DNA of 64,000 nt. It comes from Formicarius rufipectus (Eukaryota > Chordata > Aves > Passeriformes > Formicariidae). The notes under the pieces are model-generated. The model was not told the origin of the DNA. It made no database searches and saw only the letters and a list, made by a program, of their open reading frames with translations. Position 1 is the first letter of the stretch. The number at the start of each line of letters is the position of its first letter. Position numbers and translations under genes: made by a program. The DNA lies in assembly GCA_013399695.1 (NCBI GenBank), contig VXAU01002071.1:814424-878423 (forward strand), written 5' to 3'. Below are positions 45,520 to 57,025 of this stretch, piece by piece.

Positions 45520-45790
45520 ACCGCACCAAGGCTCGGCCACTGGAAGCGCTGCCATTAGATGGAGCGCCGCTCTTAAAAGCTGCTCGAGCGACTTCTTTCC
45601 GTGCCGCTTTTTATGCGGAGAACAACACAAAATCAGCCCAATTAACGCTCATTATCGAAGTTTCACTGGTGGTTTATCTCGACGCGCTCAACAGATAAGA
45701 AGCGCCAGCGGAATTACTGCCTTCAGCTTGCCTGAAACGTGCTGGGGATTTTTTTTTTCCCTCCCCATCGCGGAGTGTGAAAATCTCCTT
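45520..45790. promoter_or_regulatory. Candidate enhancer or promoter-like element
   Basis: CpG-containing unique sequence with motifs AATTAACGCTCATTATCG, AACAGATAAGAAG (GATA-type) and a weak CTCF-like CCATTAGATGGAGC near 45,551. It directly abuts the 810-bp duplication. No exon is recognised. Confidence 0.25.
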
Positions 45791-45813
45791 GGAAACGCAG
45801 CCCTGCCGGTCTG

Positions 45814-46623
45814 TCTCCTCCTGCCGAAGTGCAAGCGAAGCAGAAAGCCCCGCTCTGTGCGCTGCCTGCTCCTCATTAATGTCCGTGGGCAGCAGATCCT
45901 GCCGGGACCGGGACGCTCCCGGGATTTGGCTCGGGATTCCCGGGCGTCCCGGGGCTGTTGCTGCGCTCTGATGATGCTCATGTTGCAGGAATTGCCGGGG
46001 TGGGGGTCCCCGGTTTGCAGGGTGGAGATCCCGGTTTTAGGGGGTGGGGGTGCCCAGTTTGCAGGGTGGGGGTCCCGGGTATGCAGAGTGGGGGTCCCCG
46101 GGTTTAGAGGGTGGGGGGTCCCCGGTTTGCAGGGTGGAGGTCCCGGGTTTAGAAGGTGGGGGTCCCTGGGTTTGCAGGGTGGGGGATCATCGCGGCCCTG
46201 CGCACCCAAGGGGGTGCTGCCCCCACGTCTGTCCTGACGAGGATCTAACTGGGAGGAGCAGCCAGAATTCTTGGTGGGAACTGGGAAATGCAGCTTGAGC
46301 AAGGCAAGGAATCCTTCCCTGGCGCACCAACCCGCTCTGCCAGGGCTTCTTTTGGAAACGGGCACCGGCTCTGAGGGCTCGCCCGAGTGTGGTGAGCCCT
46401 TGCCTACACCTACCCACCCCCTCCTCGTCCTTTAGGGCAGCACAAGAGGAGCTAATCCCTCCAGCCGCTCGCGTCTGGGCTCCCTGGCAGCGGGAGGAGC
46501 GGGATGGGAGCCCTGGGAAAGGCAGCGAATGCTCCTTAATCCTCCCCCCGACTGAGGTGACAGAGGGGAAGGTGACAAAGCACAGCAGCGGCACGGGGCG
46601 TTCTGCCTGCCCGGGGTGCGGGG
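45814..46623 (+). repeat. 810-bp direct duplication, copy 1
   Basis: Starts TCTCCTCCTGCCGAAGTGC and ends CCCGGGGTGCGGGG. It has the same length as copy 2 and differs in at least two single bases. Contains a G-rich tandem of about 25 bp (GGTTTGCAGGGTGGGGGTCC) near 46,000-46,185. Confidence 0.96.
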
Positions 46624-46624
46624 N
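46624..46624. other. Single N joining the two duplicate copies
   Basis: One undetermined base separates the copies exactly. Copy 1 is the end of the left contig and copy 2 the start of the right one, the pattern left when overlapping contig ends are placed side by side without merging. Confidence 0.95.
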
Positions 46625-47434
46625 TCTCCTCCTGCCGAAGTGCAAGCGAAGCAGAAAGCCCCGCTCTGTGCGCTGCCTGCTCCTCATTAATGTCCGTGGG
46701 CAGCAGATCCTGCCGGGACCGGGACGCTCCCGGGATTTGGCTCGGGATTCCCGGGCGTCCCGGGGCTGTTGCTGCGCTCTGATGATGCTCATGTTGCAGG
46801 AATTGCCGGGGTGGGGGTCCCCGGTTTGCAGGGTGGAGATCCCGGTTTTAGGGGGTGGGGGTGCCCAGTTTGCAGGGTGGGGGTCCCGGGTATGCAGAGT
46901 GGGGGTCCCCGGGTTTAGAGGGTGGGGGGTCCCCGGTTTGCAGGGTGGAGGTCCCGGGTTTAGAAGGTGGGGGTCCCTGGGTTTGCAGGGTGGGGGATCA
47001 TCGCGGCCCTGCGCACCCAAGGGGGTGCTGCCCCCACGTCTGTCCTGACGAGGATCTAACTGGGAGGAGCAGCCAGAATTCTTGGTGGGAACTGGGAAAT
47101 GCAGCTTGAGCAAGGCAAGGAATCCTTCCCTGGCGCACCAACCCGCTCTGCCAGGGCTTCTTTTGGAAACGGGCACCGGCTCTGAGGGCTCGCCCGAGTG
47201 TGGTGAGCCCTTGCCTACACCTACCCACCCCCTCCTCGTCCTTTAGGGCAGCACAAGAGGAGCTAATCCCTCCAGCCGCTCCCGTCTGGGCTCCCTGGCA
47301 GCGGGAGGAGCGGGATGGGAGCCCTGGGAAAGGCAGCGAATGCTCCTTAATCCTCCCCCCGGCTGAGGTGACAGAGGGGAAGGTGACAAAGCACAGCAGC
47401 GGCACGGGGCGTTCTGCCTGCCCGGGGTGCGGGG
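46625..47434 (+). repeat. 810-bp direct duplication, copy 2
   Basis: Same order and length as copy 1 at a constant offset of 811 bp. Differences seen: GCTCGCGTCTGG versus GCTCCCGTCTGG, and CCCGACTGAGG versus CCCGGCTGAGG. Confidence 0.96.
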
Positions 47435-47442
47435 CTGGGCAG

Positions 47443-47592
47443 GACAGGCAGCGCAGGGCAGGCAGCGGGGGCAGGACAGGCAGCGCAGGGCAGGCAGCGG
47501 GGGCAGGACAGGCAGCGCAGGGCAGGCAGCGGGGGCAGGACAGGCAGCATAGAGTAGGCAGCAGGGGCAGGACAGGCAACGCAGAGCAGGCA
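47443..47592. repeat. 32-bp minisatellite
   Basis: Four to five copies of a unit containing GGCAGCGGGGGCAGGACA and GGCAGCGCAGGGCA. It follows copy 2 of the duplication directly. Confidence 0.92.
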
Positions 47593-49167
47593 GCAGCAGC
47601 GGTGCCGGTGCTGAGGTGAAGGGAAGGGGCAGGAGCGCCTGGGACCTGCTCTGGGGGGACACCTATTTTTTCGGGCAGATCGTGGACTGAGGGGATTGTT
47701 TGAGCCCTGGGCTGGATGAGGCTGTGACAGTCGGGTTTGTGCCTCCAAAAACATCGTTTACCAGGGCCGGGAATGGCTCTGTCTCTGCCTCCTCCCTGCA
47801 GAAACGGTGCTAATTGCTGAGGCATCCATCCCTTCGAGCCATCCCCACAGCGGTTCCCAGGACACAACGGGAAGGCCACGGGGATGTGTTTAGCGCTGCT
47901 GAGAAAGGGAATTTCTGCCCCATGTCCTGGAATAAGGACGTTTTGGAACCTGCCAAGCCCGTGGTTCTGTCACCTGGAACTCAGCCGAGCTGTGGACCAG
48001 CATTTCTGGCTGTGAGGGGTTATCCCTTCCTCCCACATCAGGAGGGTCCTGGTGGGGACACCAGGGCTGCAATCAGGGGGTTTCTGCCCTGATCTCCCTG
48101 TTATCCCCCTCTTCACCAGCATCTGGAAAATGAACCACATCGGCAAGCAGGGGAAGCATCGATGGGTGATTTTCTCTTTAGGGTTTGTGGATGGGCAGGA
48201 GAATGTGGGAGCATCGAAATCACGGGATCTACATCCAGCTGGCAGAGGGGGGAGTCTGGGGAGTCACAGGGTGTTTTAGGTGGGGTTGGGAGGGACAGAT
48301 GCTCGGGGGGTTTGTGTGTTGAGGGGTTTTGTGTGTTTGAGGCTTCACAGATTTTCTTTCTTTTGACAAACAAACAGCAGAACTCCCCAATACCGAGGGA
48401 GCCCGTGCCCTGATTGCAGTCCTGTGGACAAATTAGGTGGGAATTTGTGTGTGATTGTGCCTTGAGCCTTCCAAAGCCCTGTGTTTGCTCGTGTTCAGCA
48501 GGTATTCTGTGCCTGGTTTTATCTGGGGAGCTCTTACCTTCCTAATGAGCCCCGAGGAGCCCCAAGGCTGGCACCCTGACCCAGGGAGCTGCTGCCTTTC
48601 CCTGCAGAGGAGCACAGCAATTGAGGGCATCAAATGCCAGCCCCGTGCCTGTCACACCGAGGTGACATCGAGCCCAGCCTCGACCAGGGGGGCAGATTTA
48701 CAGCTCCCTGTTGGATTAAGGGGAAATGTGAAAATCCTGCTAAACCCCCCGTGCTCAGCCAAGCGAGGCTGGAGCTGCCCCCATGCCTCACAGCTCTGGG
48801 CTCTGGGATTGTTCCTTTCCATGGTGAGATTTAGAGATAATTAAATTAATGCCCAAGTCCTCAGAAGGTAATTGGGACAGGATTATCCCTGAAGGAAACC
48901 AGAGATGCAGAGGAGAAGGGGCTGTTCCCTGAGGTGACCTGCAGCAGGTGATGAGCCAGATGCTGTTTGTCCCTCCTGGTGATTTGAGTGGAGCAGAATT
49001 CCCCGAAGTCAGGCTGGGAGCTCAGAGATCCCTGGAGTCCTCTAATAACCTCTTGGGAAACCTGACCTTGAGACACTGGGCCAGATGTGCCAGCCACACC
49101 TGGATGTGCAGAGCAGCTCTGACAGGGCAGCAGCTTTGAGGGGAATTATAAGGAATTATTTTAAGGT

Positions 49168-49352
49168 TGGCCAGAGAAGCTGTGGCTGCCCCAGCCCTGG
49201 AAGTGTCCAAGGCCAGGTTGGATGGGGTTTGGAGCACCCTGGGCTGGTGGAAGGTGTCCCTGGGCTGGTGGAAGGTGTTCCTGCCCATGGCAGGGGGTGG
49301 GATGGGATGATCTTTAAGGTCCCTTCCCACCCAAACCATTCTGGAATTCCAT
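49168..49352 (+). mobile_element. CR1 LINE 3'-end fragment
   Basis: Begins around GGTTGGCCAGAGAAGCTGTG, contains AAGTGTCCAAGGCCAGGTTG and GGGATGATCTTTAAGGTCCC, and ends CCAAACCATTCTGGAATTCC. A 20-bp stretch (GGGCTGGTGGAAGGTGT) is tandemly repeated inside it. Confidence 0.93.
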
Positions 49353-51329
49353 AACACTGCAGGATTGCTGCAGCATCAGTTTTTATCTGACCTAATGTGG
49401 CTGGATCCTGCAAGCAGGTATTTAACCGAGTGTGGGAGCAATCCCTCTGCCCTTAACAGGAACAGGCACAGCCTTCTGCTCCACTCAGGGATAATCCTGG
49501 TGTTCCTGAGCAGTTCCCTGCAGGGAGCCACCAGTTCCCTCCTCATCCACCCTGCTTGAAAAGCCACCTCCAGACTGGCAGAGCAGAGGCTTTTGCTTGG
49601 GAAGTTAAAGGTCCCCAGGGCCCTGAACAAGCCCATTCAGCCAATATCCCAACTTTTGACAACCAATATCCACTGTCCTGCCCCCAAACTAATTCATTTT
49701 ACACATGACTGAATTTAACACCATCATTTAGCTCTGTCTGCTGGTGGAGACTTTGAAGTCTAAAGTGATTATGCAGGGAACAAGCTGGGAGCTGGTTAAT
49801 AAGCTCCAACAAAGTGTGCACTGCTGGGAGGCACTGTGAGATCCCATGGAGAATTTTAGTGTTGCTTTGTCTTGGACTTCAGCTTGGAGACAAGTGAAGC
49901 AGCAGCAGAGTCTGTCACCAGAGAGAGAGAGAGAACAGCAATGACACTGTTGGGAAATATTTAAAGCTACCTAAGTGTTAATGATCAGGCTGTGACTCTG
50001 CTGCCTCTGAAAATCTCTCTCTTCTCCTCCTTTGCTTGTTTTGCTGCTTCAGGCTGGTTGTTACTGGGGGAAATCAAAGGGCAGCAGCTCTGCAGTTGTG
50101 CCCTGGTGGGCACAACCCCTTCCAGGGGCTCCTGCCTCGCACCCCCGGGGGCTCTGGGGTCCCTGGGGACTCTCTGGCACTAATGAGCCCTTCTGAGGAG
50201 AAGTCCTGAGCCATCAGGAAGTGTCTGACAGGACGTGGCCACACTGGAGCTGGTTGTAGCCTCCTGGCCAAGGAGCTTCACTGACCAGCCCGGTCCAGCC
50301 CAGCCCAGCCCAGGCACCCAACGTGACCCACAGCAAAGCAGCACAACCCCCCTGGGGAATTCCCCCGAGGCAATTCCTCCTTTTTGGGGATTGCTCCAGT
50401 GAGAGGCTGTTCCAAGCAGTTGTCCCCACATGGTCCCCAAGGGTTACTTGTTTCCACAAAAGCTCCGTGCTGCTCCATGGAAGCAAACTGAAAGCTTGCT
50501 AAACTGTGCACCCCGTTTTGGGATATTCTTTACCCTTTACTTGTCTTTGATAAAGGCTCTCTCTCAGGATGGCCCCTCAATAAGTGTTTTCCTTTTATTT
50601 TACTTTTTCTAGAGCCAAATTGGCAAGGAGTTACTTAATTTGATTTAAATGGCTCTCCATTAGCTGTTATTCCACTGATAGTACCTCTGAATACTCACAG
50701 ACCTGTCAGAATGCTCTGAACCTCAGCACAAATTCCTGGGGAACAGCTTGGCCCATGGGAAGCCAAATCCCAGTCATTGTGCTCTCCAGGGGTTGTCTCA
50801 GTGTGGTCAGTGATGGAGAGGGGATGGCAGTCAGGGCATTTGGAAGCTCTTTTGGTGAAGGGCAGATTTGCCACAGCCACAAAGTCCAAACACAGCTGTA
50901 AAAGGGTTTGTAAAGTCAAATGAGGAGACTAAGCAGAAAAACTCAGTAAATCCTTTGAATGAACCTTTTCTGAGGCTCTACAGACTTTGTTTTTCTCCTA
51001 ATTTCTTAGTTGGCTAGTGGAGAATTACCCCAGAAGGGTTTCAACTGAAATTCACGTAGAAAGGGAGAGACATAAATCACAAATTGCACTGATTGCCTGG
51101 AAGGGGCAGTTGGTTTTCCCCAGGAGCAATGACTGAAACACCACTGAGCTACAGAACCTGCCTGTATTTCTACCCCAAGGTCATGGCAAACAAACCCACA
51201 AAACTAAAAAAAAAAAAAAAAAAAAGGAAAAAAAGATGAAAAATGCAAAACGTATAAAACAAACAAACCAAACCCCCCCAAAAACTCAACCGAGGGTCAC
51301 GGCGCGGCCGGGCGCAGTTCCGCCGCTCG

Positions 51330-51344
51330 CCCGCAGGTGGCGCT
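51330..51344 (+). promoter_or_regulatory. CTCF-like site
   Basis: CCCGCAGGTGGCGCT fits the CTCF core CCASYAGRKGGCGCT except one C-for-A and one C-for-Y-type position. It lies in a small CpG-rich island between AVPR1B and FAM72A and could mark a domain boundary. Motif evidence only. Confidence 0.45.
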
Positions 51345-52764
51345 GCAGCCTCGGCTGCCGCGGGGGGGCAATTCCCAATTCCAAGGAAAAGGGAACTTTT
51401 CCTGCGGGAAAAGGGGGAGTTTTTCCCTCCTTTTTTTTTGGCCCACAAGTGCAGCTGTGCCCTGAACAGCACTGCTCCCACCCAGCTCCCCGAGCACATC
51501 TGCCTCCAGTCCGCGGGGGGGTTGCCTGACCCCAAACACACTGAGTACATCTGGTGCCACTGGATTTGGGATTTGGGATTTTGGGAAGAAAGAGGCTCAC
51601 CAAAGTCTCTGCTGTCGCTTTCTCACCAGCTAATTCCCGGCCAACCCCTCCTCCCCCTCCTTGTGAATGAGGCAGAGGTCTCTGCCTGAGAATTCCTTCC
51701 ATGGCATTCCTCTGGTTACACATAAGCAGCAACACATTTTGGAACTGGTTGGGAAATTTTTGCCAGTTTAAAAAAAAAAAAAGAAAAAGACATTTGGTTG
51801 AGATTCTTTTATTTCTGACGTGTGAAATGTCTGGGTTTTCTCCTTGTGTCTGGCAGGATTTCTGCACTCAGAGAATATTCAGGCACTGCTCTTGCTGACT
51901 TTCCTCGAGCTGTTTTCCTTCTTACCACTTCTCTTCATACATTGCTTTTTATTTCCCATGTTCAGCCTGACACAGGAATAACCTCCCACCAGCCTCAAAA
52001 ATAACCTCCCACCGGCCTCAAAAATGACCTCCCCCCAGCCTCAGACCGTGAGGAGGGTGGGCAGAGCTCTTTTTGTGGCTGGCTGGGCACGATATGCAGA
52101 TGTTGCCCTGATGTGTGCATTAACCATGCCTAAAAAATGCCAGGTCGATTCTGCTCTCTTTGCCTTTCTCTGAAGCTTCTGACACAGCCCAGGAGGACTC
52201 AACAAGGAGGGACAATAACCTGAGCACTGTTGCTTTGAACAGGGGTGTCTCTTGGCCCTGCCTCCTGCACAGCTGGTTTGGCCTCCTTAGGAGGGCTGAT
52301 GGTTTGGGCTGGTTGGAGCTCCTGAGAGATGTTGGCACATCTGATTTATTGGCTGAGTCGGTTCCCAAGGAGACCACACGTGTAGCAGTCTGAGATAAGC
52401 TGCTTATAACCTAAAGGTGAATGCCTTAAAATCTCAGAGTCCTTTTCTCTCTTCCCACTGATGGCGAGCTCTTGCTTTCCCCCGCTATCTTCTTTTCACT
52501 CTCTTATCAGAGAATTAAATGCTTCATGTCGTGCTGAGGAGCCTTTCTGTGCTTACACTTGGCTGGAGTCAGAAATCCAGCTGGATTTTCTGTTCTCACT
52601 CTTGACGCAGATTTGGTGAGCACGATGCCCCTGATTCCTGATGACAATGCCATGCTGGGACCCAGAGCTGGGATCCCCATGGAATGTGCACAGCCCTGGA
52701 TTTCCCACCCCCAGCCCTGATTTGGGTGCTTCACCCAGGTGCTGCTTGGGCTGTGGGAGCACCA

Positions 52765-52920
52765 GCTGGAGAATCCTGGGGTGGTTTGGTTTGGAAGAGC
52801 CTTTAAGGCCCATCCAGTGCCACCTCCTGCCACAGGCAGGGTCACCTCCCACCAGCCCAGGTGGCTCCAAGCCCTGCCCTGCCCCAGGGCTGGGGCAGCC
52901 ACGGCTTCTGTGGGCACTGC
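52765..52920 (-). mobile_element. CR1 LINE fragment, antisense
   Basis: GGTGGTTTGGTTTGGAAGAG, CCTTTAAGGCCCATCCAGTG and CTGGGGCAGCCACGGCTTCT appear in the order of an antisense CR1 3' region. Confidence 0.88.
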
Positions 52921-53145
52921 CAGGGCTCTGGGGGCACTGCTGGGGTCTGGGGGCACTGCTGGGGTCTGGGGGCATTGACAGGGGTCTGGGGGTATTGACA
53001 GGGGTCTGGGGGCACTGCTGGGGTCTGGGGGCATTGACAGGGGTCTGGGGGAACTGCCAGGGGTCTGGGGGCACTGCTGGGGGCTGGGGGCACTGCCAGG
53101 GGTCTGGGGGCACTGCCATGGGTCTGGGGGCATTGACACGGCCTG
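52915..53145. repeat. 20-bp minisatellite
   Basis: About eleven copies of GGGGTCTGGGGGCACTGCCA and variants (CATTGACA, CACTGCTG). It starts at the end of the antisense CR1 copy and may have expanded from its edge. Confidence 0.94.
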
Positions 53146-55024
53146 GGAGGAGCAGGCTGGGATCCACCTGGCACGTCCTGGTGGCCACGAGAGCCTGGGA
53201 TGAGATGGGAGGGCTTTCAAGATACTGGGGCAAAGCCTGGGGAGGGGAAAGAGCTGCTGCCTTGTTGTCAGGGCTGGCAGTGGGCACTGCAGTGAATGCC
53301 AAGGCCAGCTGAGCCCCCTGGCAGAGGCAGGGGGAGGCAGCAGGAGTGGCAGGGCGTTCTCAGGGCACCTGACACTGCCCAAAAGCCGCTTCTTGTTCAG
53401 ATTTCTGGGGCTGACCAGCAGCAAGGGCTGCTGAATTGGCTGGGAGGGGGGTTGTGCCATCAGAGCAGCACAAAGGAAAGGAGCAATTCCATGCAGCACT
53501 GGCATGTTTGTGTGAAATCAGAGTTAATATAAGGGAAAAGGTTTCTTATCGTGGCCAGTGCCAGGTGCTTTTAAGCAGTTTTTAAGTTTTGATTACCCTT
53601 AAAGACTGGAATTGGAAAAAATGGGTGTATTCTGCTGAATAAAGACTTCCTGCCACTCGTGAGTGTTGCACACAAGATGTAAAAGTGCAGCCATCTGAAT
53701 TTTAGATTCTGAGCTACCAAGGCAGTAATCTGGGCTCTGGGTGAGATTTGGAGCAGGGTAAAAATGCACTCGGCAGAGGAAAATTCACATCCAACCTGGG
53801 GTCCGAGAGAAAATGAGGCAGCATCGTGGAAAGTCTTGCGATGGGCTTTGCACAAGAGAAGGTTGCTTCATTTTTTCCAAGCATTTTCAGCTCCCATGAA
53901 ACAGGGGAGGACGCTGAGCTGAACCCGCAGCTTCCCCACCCTCCCCTCCAGTGGGACTCTGTGTCCCTCCATCTGCCTTTGGAACCAAATCATTCTCTGC
54001 TTTCATTGATCACCTTGGGGGAAAAACTTGGAGCTTTGGTGTTCTGGGGGTCTGAAACCATCTCCTGCTCTGCCTCCACTTGCACGGAGAAGAATCAGGA
54101 GAAGGAGTGGATTGGTCGTGGCAAATGGCCCTAAAGAGGTGCCAAAATCCAGGCACTGGGAGGGTCTGGGTTTTCTGCAGAGCAGAATAGCCTAAAAAAA
54201 AAGGGGGTTTTGCTTAATTGCACTCTTTTTAAAGGTGCATTCTTAGTTCTGGCTTGGGCACCGACCCCACCTGTGTTGTCTCCAAAGGTTTTTGGGGCCC
54301 GTGGCTCCTCCTGCTGTGTTTGCAGGGTGTGCCCGGGCAGACTGGCACTGCTGGCACTGCTCCCACCCGGGGCAGGTTGTGCCACCTCTCCCCTCCCCCT
54401 GCTGAAGGAGCCCTCTGGGGGTGTTCTGCAAGGACCCCACAGACCAGATCTGTTCCCCCTTGAAGCCTTGCCACTCTCAGAATCGAGTCTCTGCTTATGC
54501 TTTGGAAAATTAAGACAAATCAGATTAATTGTGAAGGAAGAGCTACTGGTGAAACCCCCAAAAGGTGCAGACAAAGGGGGGGTGAGCTTTGTATTCCTGA
54601 TTTTCTGAGTGCCTTTTGGCCCTGGCACCCCTTCTCTGTCTGGGCAGTGTGTTGGCACTGAGAGGCAGACAGATGATGGGGCTAAATCAGGTGAGATTCT
54701 CTTCAATTTGATCTTTATTAATTTGCTTTAGTGTGTGGAACTGTCGGAGGCACCCAGAGGACACGGGGACGGCTTCTCGTTGGGGGAGTTGGGCTGGGAG
54801 TCCCAAACCCTCTGTGTTTCAAGAGTTCCCTCCTCTGCCAGAGGAAATTTCCCCTTCCAGGGCAGCCCTTCTGCTGCAGTGGGATGGACTGAGGTGCCCC
54901 TGGCACTGCCCAGCAGGGCAGGACCCCAGGGAGGCTGCTCTGACAGTGGGGCAGTGAAGGGCTAGTTTTAATTAGGACTCCCCTCCAGGAAATGAGGGCA
55001 GGGAGAGAAATGCAGGAGATCAGA

Positions 55025-55245
55025 GCTGTTTTCTGTTTTGGTTTGGTTTTTTGTTTGTTTGGGGTTTTTTGGGGTTTGTTTTGTTTTGTTTGTTTTGTCT
55101 TTGTTTTGTTTTGGGTTTTTTGTTTGTTTTGGGTTTGTTTTCTTTTGGGGGCTTTGTTGGTTTTGTTCTTGTTTTTGTTTGTGTTTTTGTAGTTGTTTTT
55201 TGTTTGGTTGGTTTTGTTGTTGTTTTGGGGTTTTTTTCCCCAGTT
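55025..55245. repeat. T/G-only low-complexity tract, about 220 bp
   Basis: Almost entirely T and G on the plus strand, with TTTTG, TTTGG and GGGGTTTTTT runs. The strong strand asymmetry creates long open frames on both strands that are not genes. Confidence 0.93.
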
Positions 55246-55894
55246 TGGCTCTCCCTGTGCCTGCACAACCCTCTGCCCACGCTGCCGTGCAGGTGGCAGT
55301 GCCAGGCAGTGCCGTGGGGCTCATTTCCCTTCCCCAGGGGCACCAAACATTCAGGTGACACAAGAAGCGAAGCACCAGGGGTTTCGTTTGGCTTCTCTTT
55401 GACCAGCTTTGCTCCCTCCTGGGTTTTCTTTTCCTCCTCCCCCCTCCTGGTTGCTGCCCAAAGTTGGAGCTGCTGAGGAATCGCTGCAGGGCAGCTCCCT
55501 GGGCTGAGCTCGTGTCACACACAGCAGGACAGGACAGCAGAGCAGCTGAAATGCCCTCCTGGCAGCTTGGAAATGTTGGGAGAACAGCATGGCTGATGTT
55601 TCCTGGTGGGAAGGGGGCATTTTGGGGGGTGCATCAACAGCCTGGAGTCAATTCCAATGGGGATGCTCAAGGCAGGCAGCCTGCTTGGCTCCCTGGTGTC
55701 CTGGGGAGCTCATCTCTGGGCTGGGAATGCTGCAGCTCTGCAGGTTTGGAATAACCTGCTTTCTCTGGAGGCTTTTTATAGGTATTTGGCCAGAGGCTGT
55801 ATCCTCTGTGTGTGCTAAGGCAAGGGAAAAAACCTTGTGGAGATCCAACAGCACTGGCACAGAGGGGGATTCTTGCTTTAGGTATGAGACCACT

Positions 55895-55950
55895 GAAGTG
55901 AGGTGATCTTTGAATTCCCTTCCCAGCCAAACCTCTCTGTGATTCCAGGA
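55895..55950 (+). mobile_element. Short CR1 tail
   Basis: GAGGTGATCTTTGAATTCCC followed by TTCCCAGCCAAACCTCTCTG and TGATTCCA resembles the CR1 terminus. Only about 55 bp remain. Confidence 0.6.
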
Positions 55951-56754
55951 TGGAGCCTCTGCAAGAGCTGACTCTACCCAGACTTGCAAATGCCTTTTGG
56001 AACAGGGAGAGGTGATCCCAAGCTGCAGGAACAGGCAGGGCTTGGTGTCTCTTGTGGTTTTGGGACTAAGGAGTCTCTTCCTGGGGCTTTACCTCCCAGC
56101 TCTGACTGTCTGTGGTGCCTTTCCTTGCCCCCTCGGCTGCCTGCTTTCCTCAGCAGCCTCTCCAAGCCTCTGTGCTCACAGCCTCTTGCACAACAGTGGT
56201 GGTTGCACTCCCCTGGCCCGCAGACACTCCCTTAATCCAAATAATGGCACACAAAGGTTGTTTACTCGGCACACACACCCCGATCCTTGGGATGTGCTTT
56301 CAGAAACCACAGGGGCTGCAAACGGACTCAGATAATGTAACAATGACCTCTCATGCCAAAGCAATTGGGGGCTTTATAATAAACGAGCATTTTGCTCCAC
56401 TTGCAGAGGTGAGCCAGCCCCTGCAGGCCAGGGAGAAGAGCAGAGAAGAAAAGGGAGCTGGGCAATTCCTGCCTCTTCTCACAGGGCTCTTCCTCACACC
56501 CAAAGCCTGGGACTGCAGGTCCTGTCCTAGGAGAGGTGGCCCATCTGTCACCTGCTGGGAGTGGAGGAACTGCATTCCAGGCTGTGGCAGAGGAGTGGCT
56601 GTCAGGTTGGACCTCCCTGGGTAACCAACACATCAGTTTGTCCTGACAGAGAGCACGTTCTGACTCCACCACAGGGCGATGCTCGCCGGGGTCCCTGCCC
56701 CTCCCTGCCTGCCTGGCAGCTGCTCTGCATCCTGCCCCCGACTGTCTGTCGTTG

Positions 56755-57025
56755 CAGGGCACTTTGGGATGAAGGATGTTCCACAAAAGTAAGGAATTCC
56801 TAATTGTTTGTCATTGCAGAGCACTTTGGGATCATGTTCCACNTTGGCTGCAGCTCAGCGGGAGAAGGATTCCCGACTGTTTGTCATTGCAGAGCACTTT
56901 GGGATCATGTTCCACAAAAGTCAGGAATTCCTGTCCGTCATTGCAGGGCACTTTGGGATGGTGTTCCACAAAAGTAAGGAATTCCTAATTGTCATTGCAG
57001 AGCACTTTGGGATGAAGGGTGTTCC
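56755..57025. repeat. 45-70-bp tandem repeat with a single N
   Basis: About five copies of a unit with CATTGCAGAGCACTTTGGGA, a TGTTCCACAAAAGT segment and AGGAATTCC. One N at 56,843 falls inside the array, so its copy number in this assembly is unreliable. Confidence 0.9.

Larger units (their letters stand above)
47600..52750. other. Intergenic, no gene recognised
   Basis: Unique sequence with one CR1 tail (49,168-49,352), a poly-A run (51,205-51,225) and a CpG-rich patch at 51,290-51,370 that includes a good CTCF-like motif. No coding exon was recognised. Confidence 0.45.

Noticed and set aside
46187..47879. Long minus-strand open frames of 293-329 codons
   Set aside because: They run through the duplicated segment and G-rich repeat, and one crosses the N. 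The same peptide appears twice because the DNA does.
54718..55522. Lys/Asn/Gln-rich open frame on the minus strand
   Set aside because: It is the translation of the T/G-only low-complexity tract.
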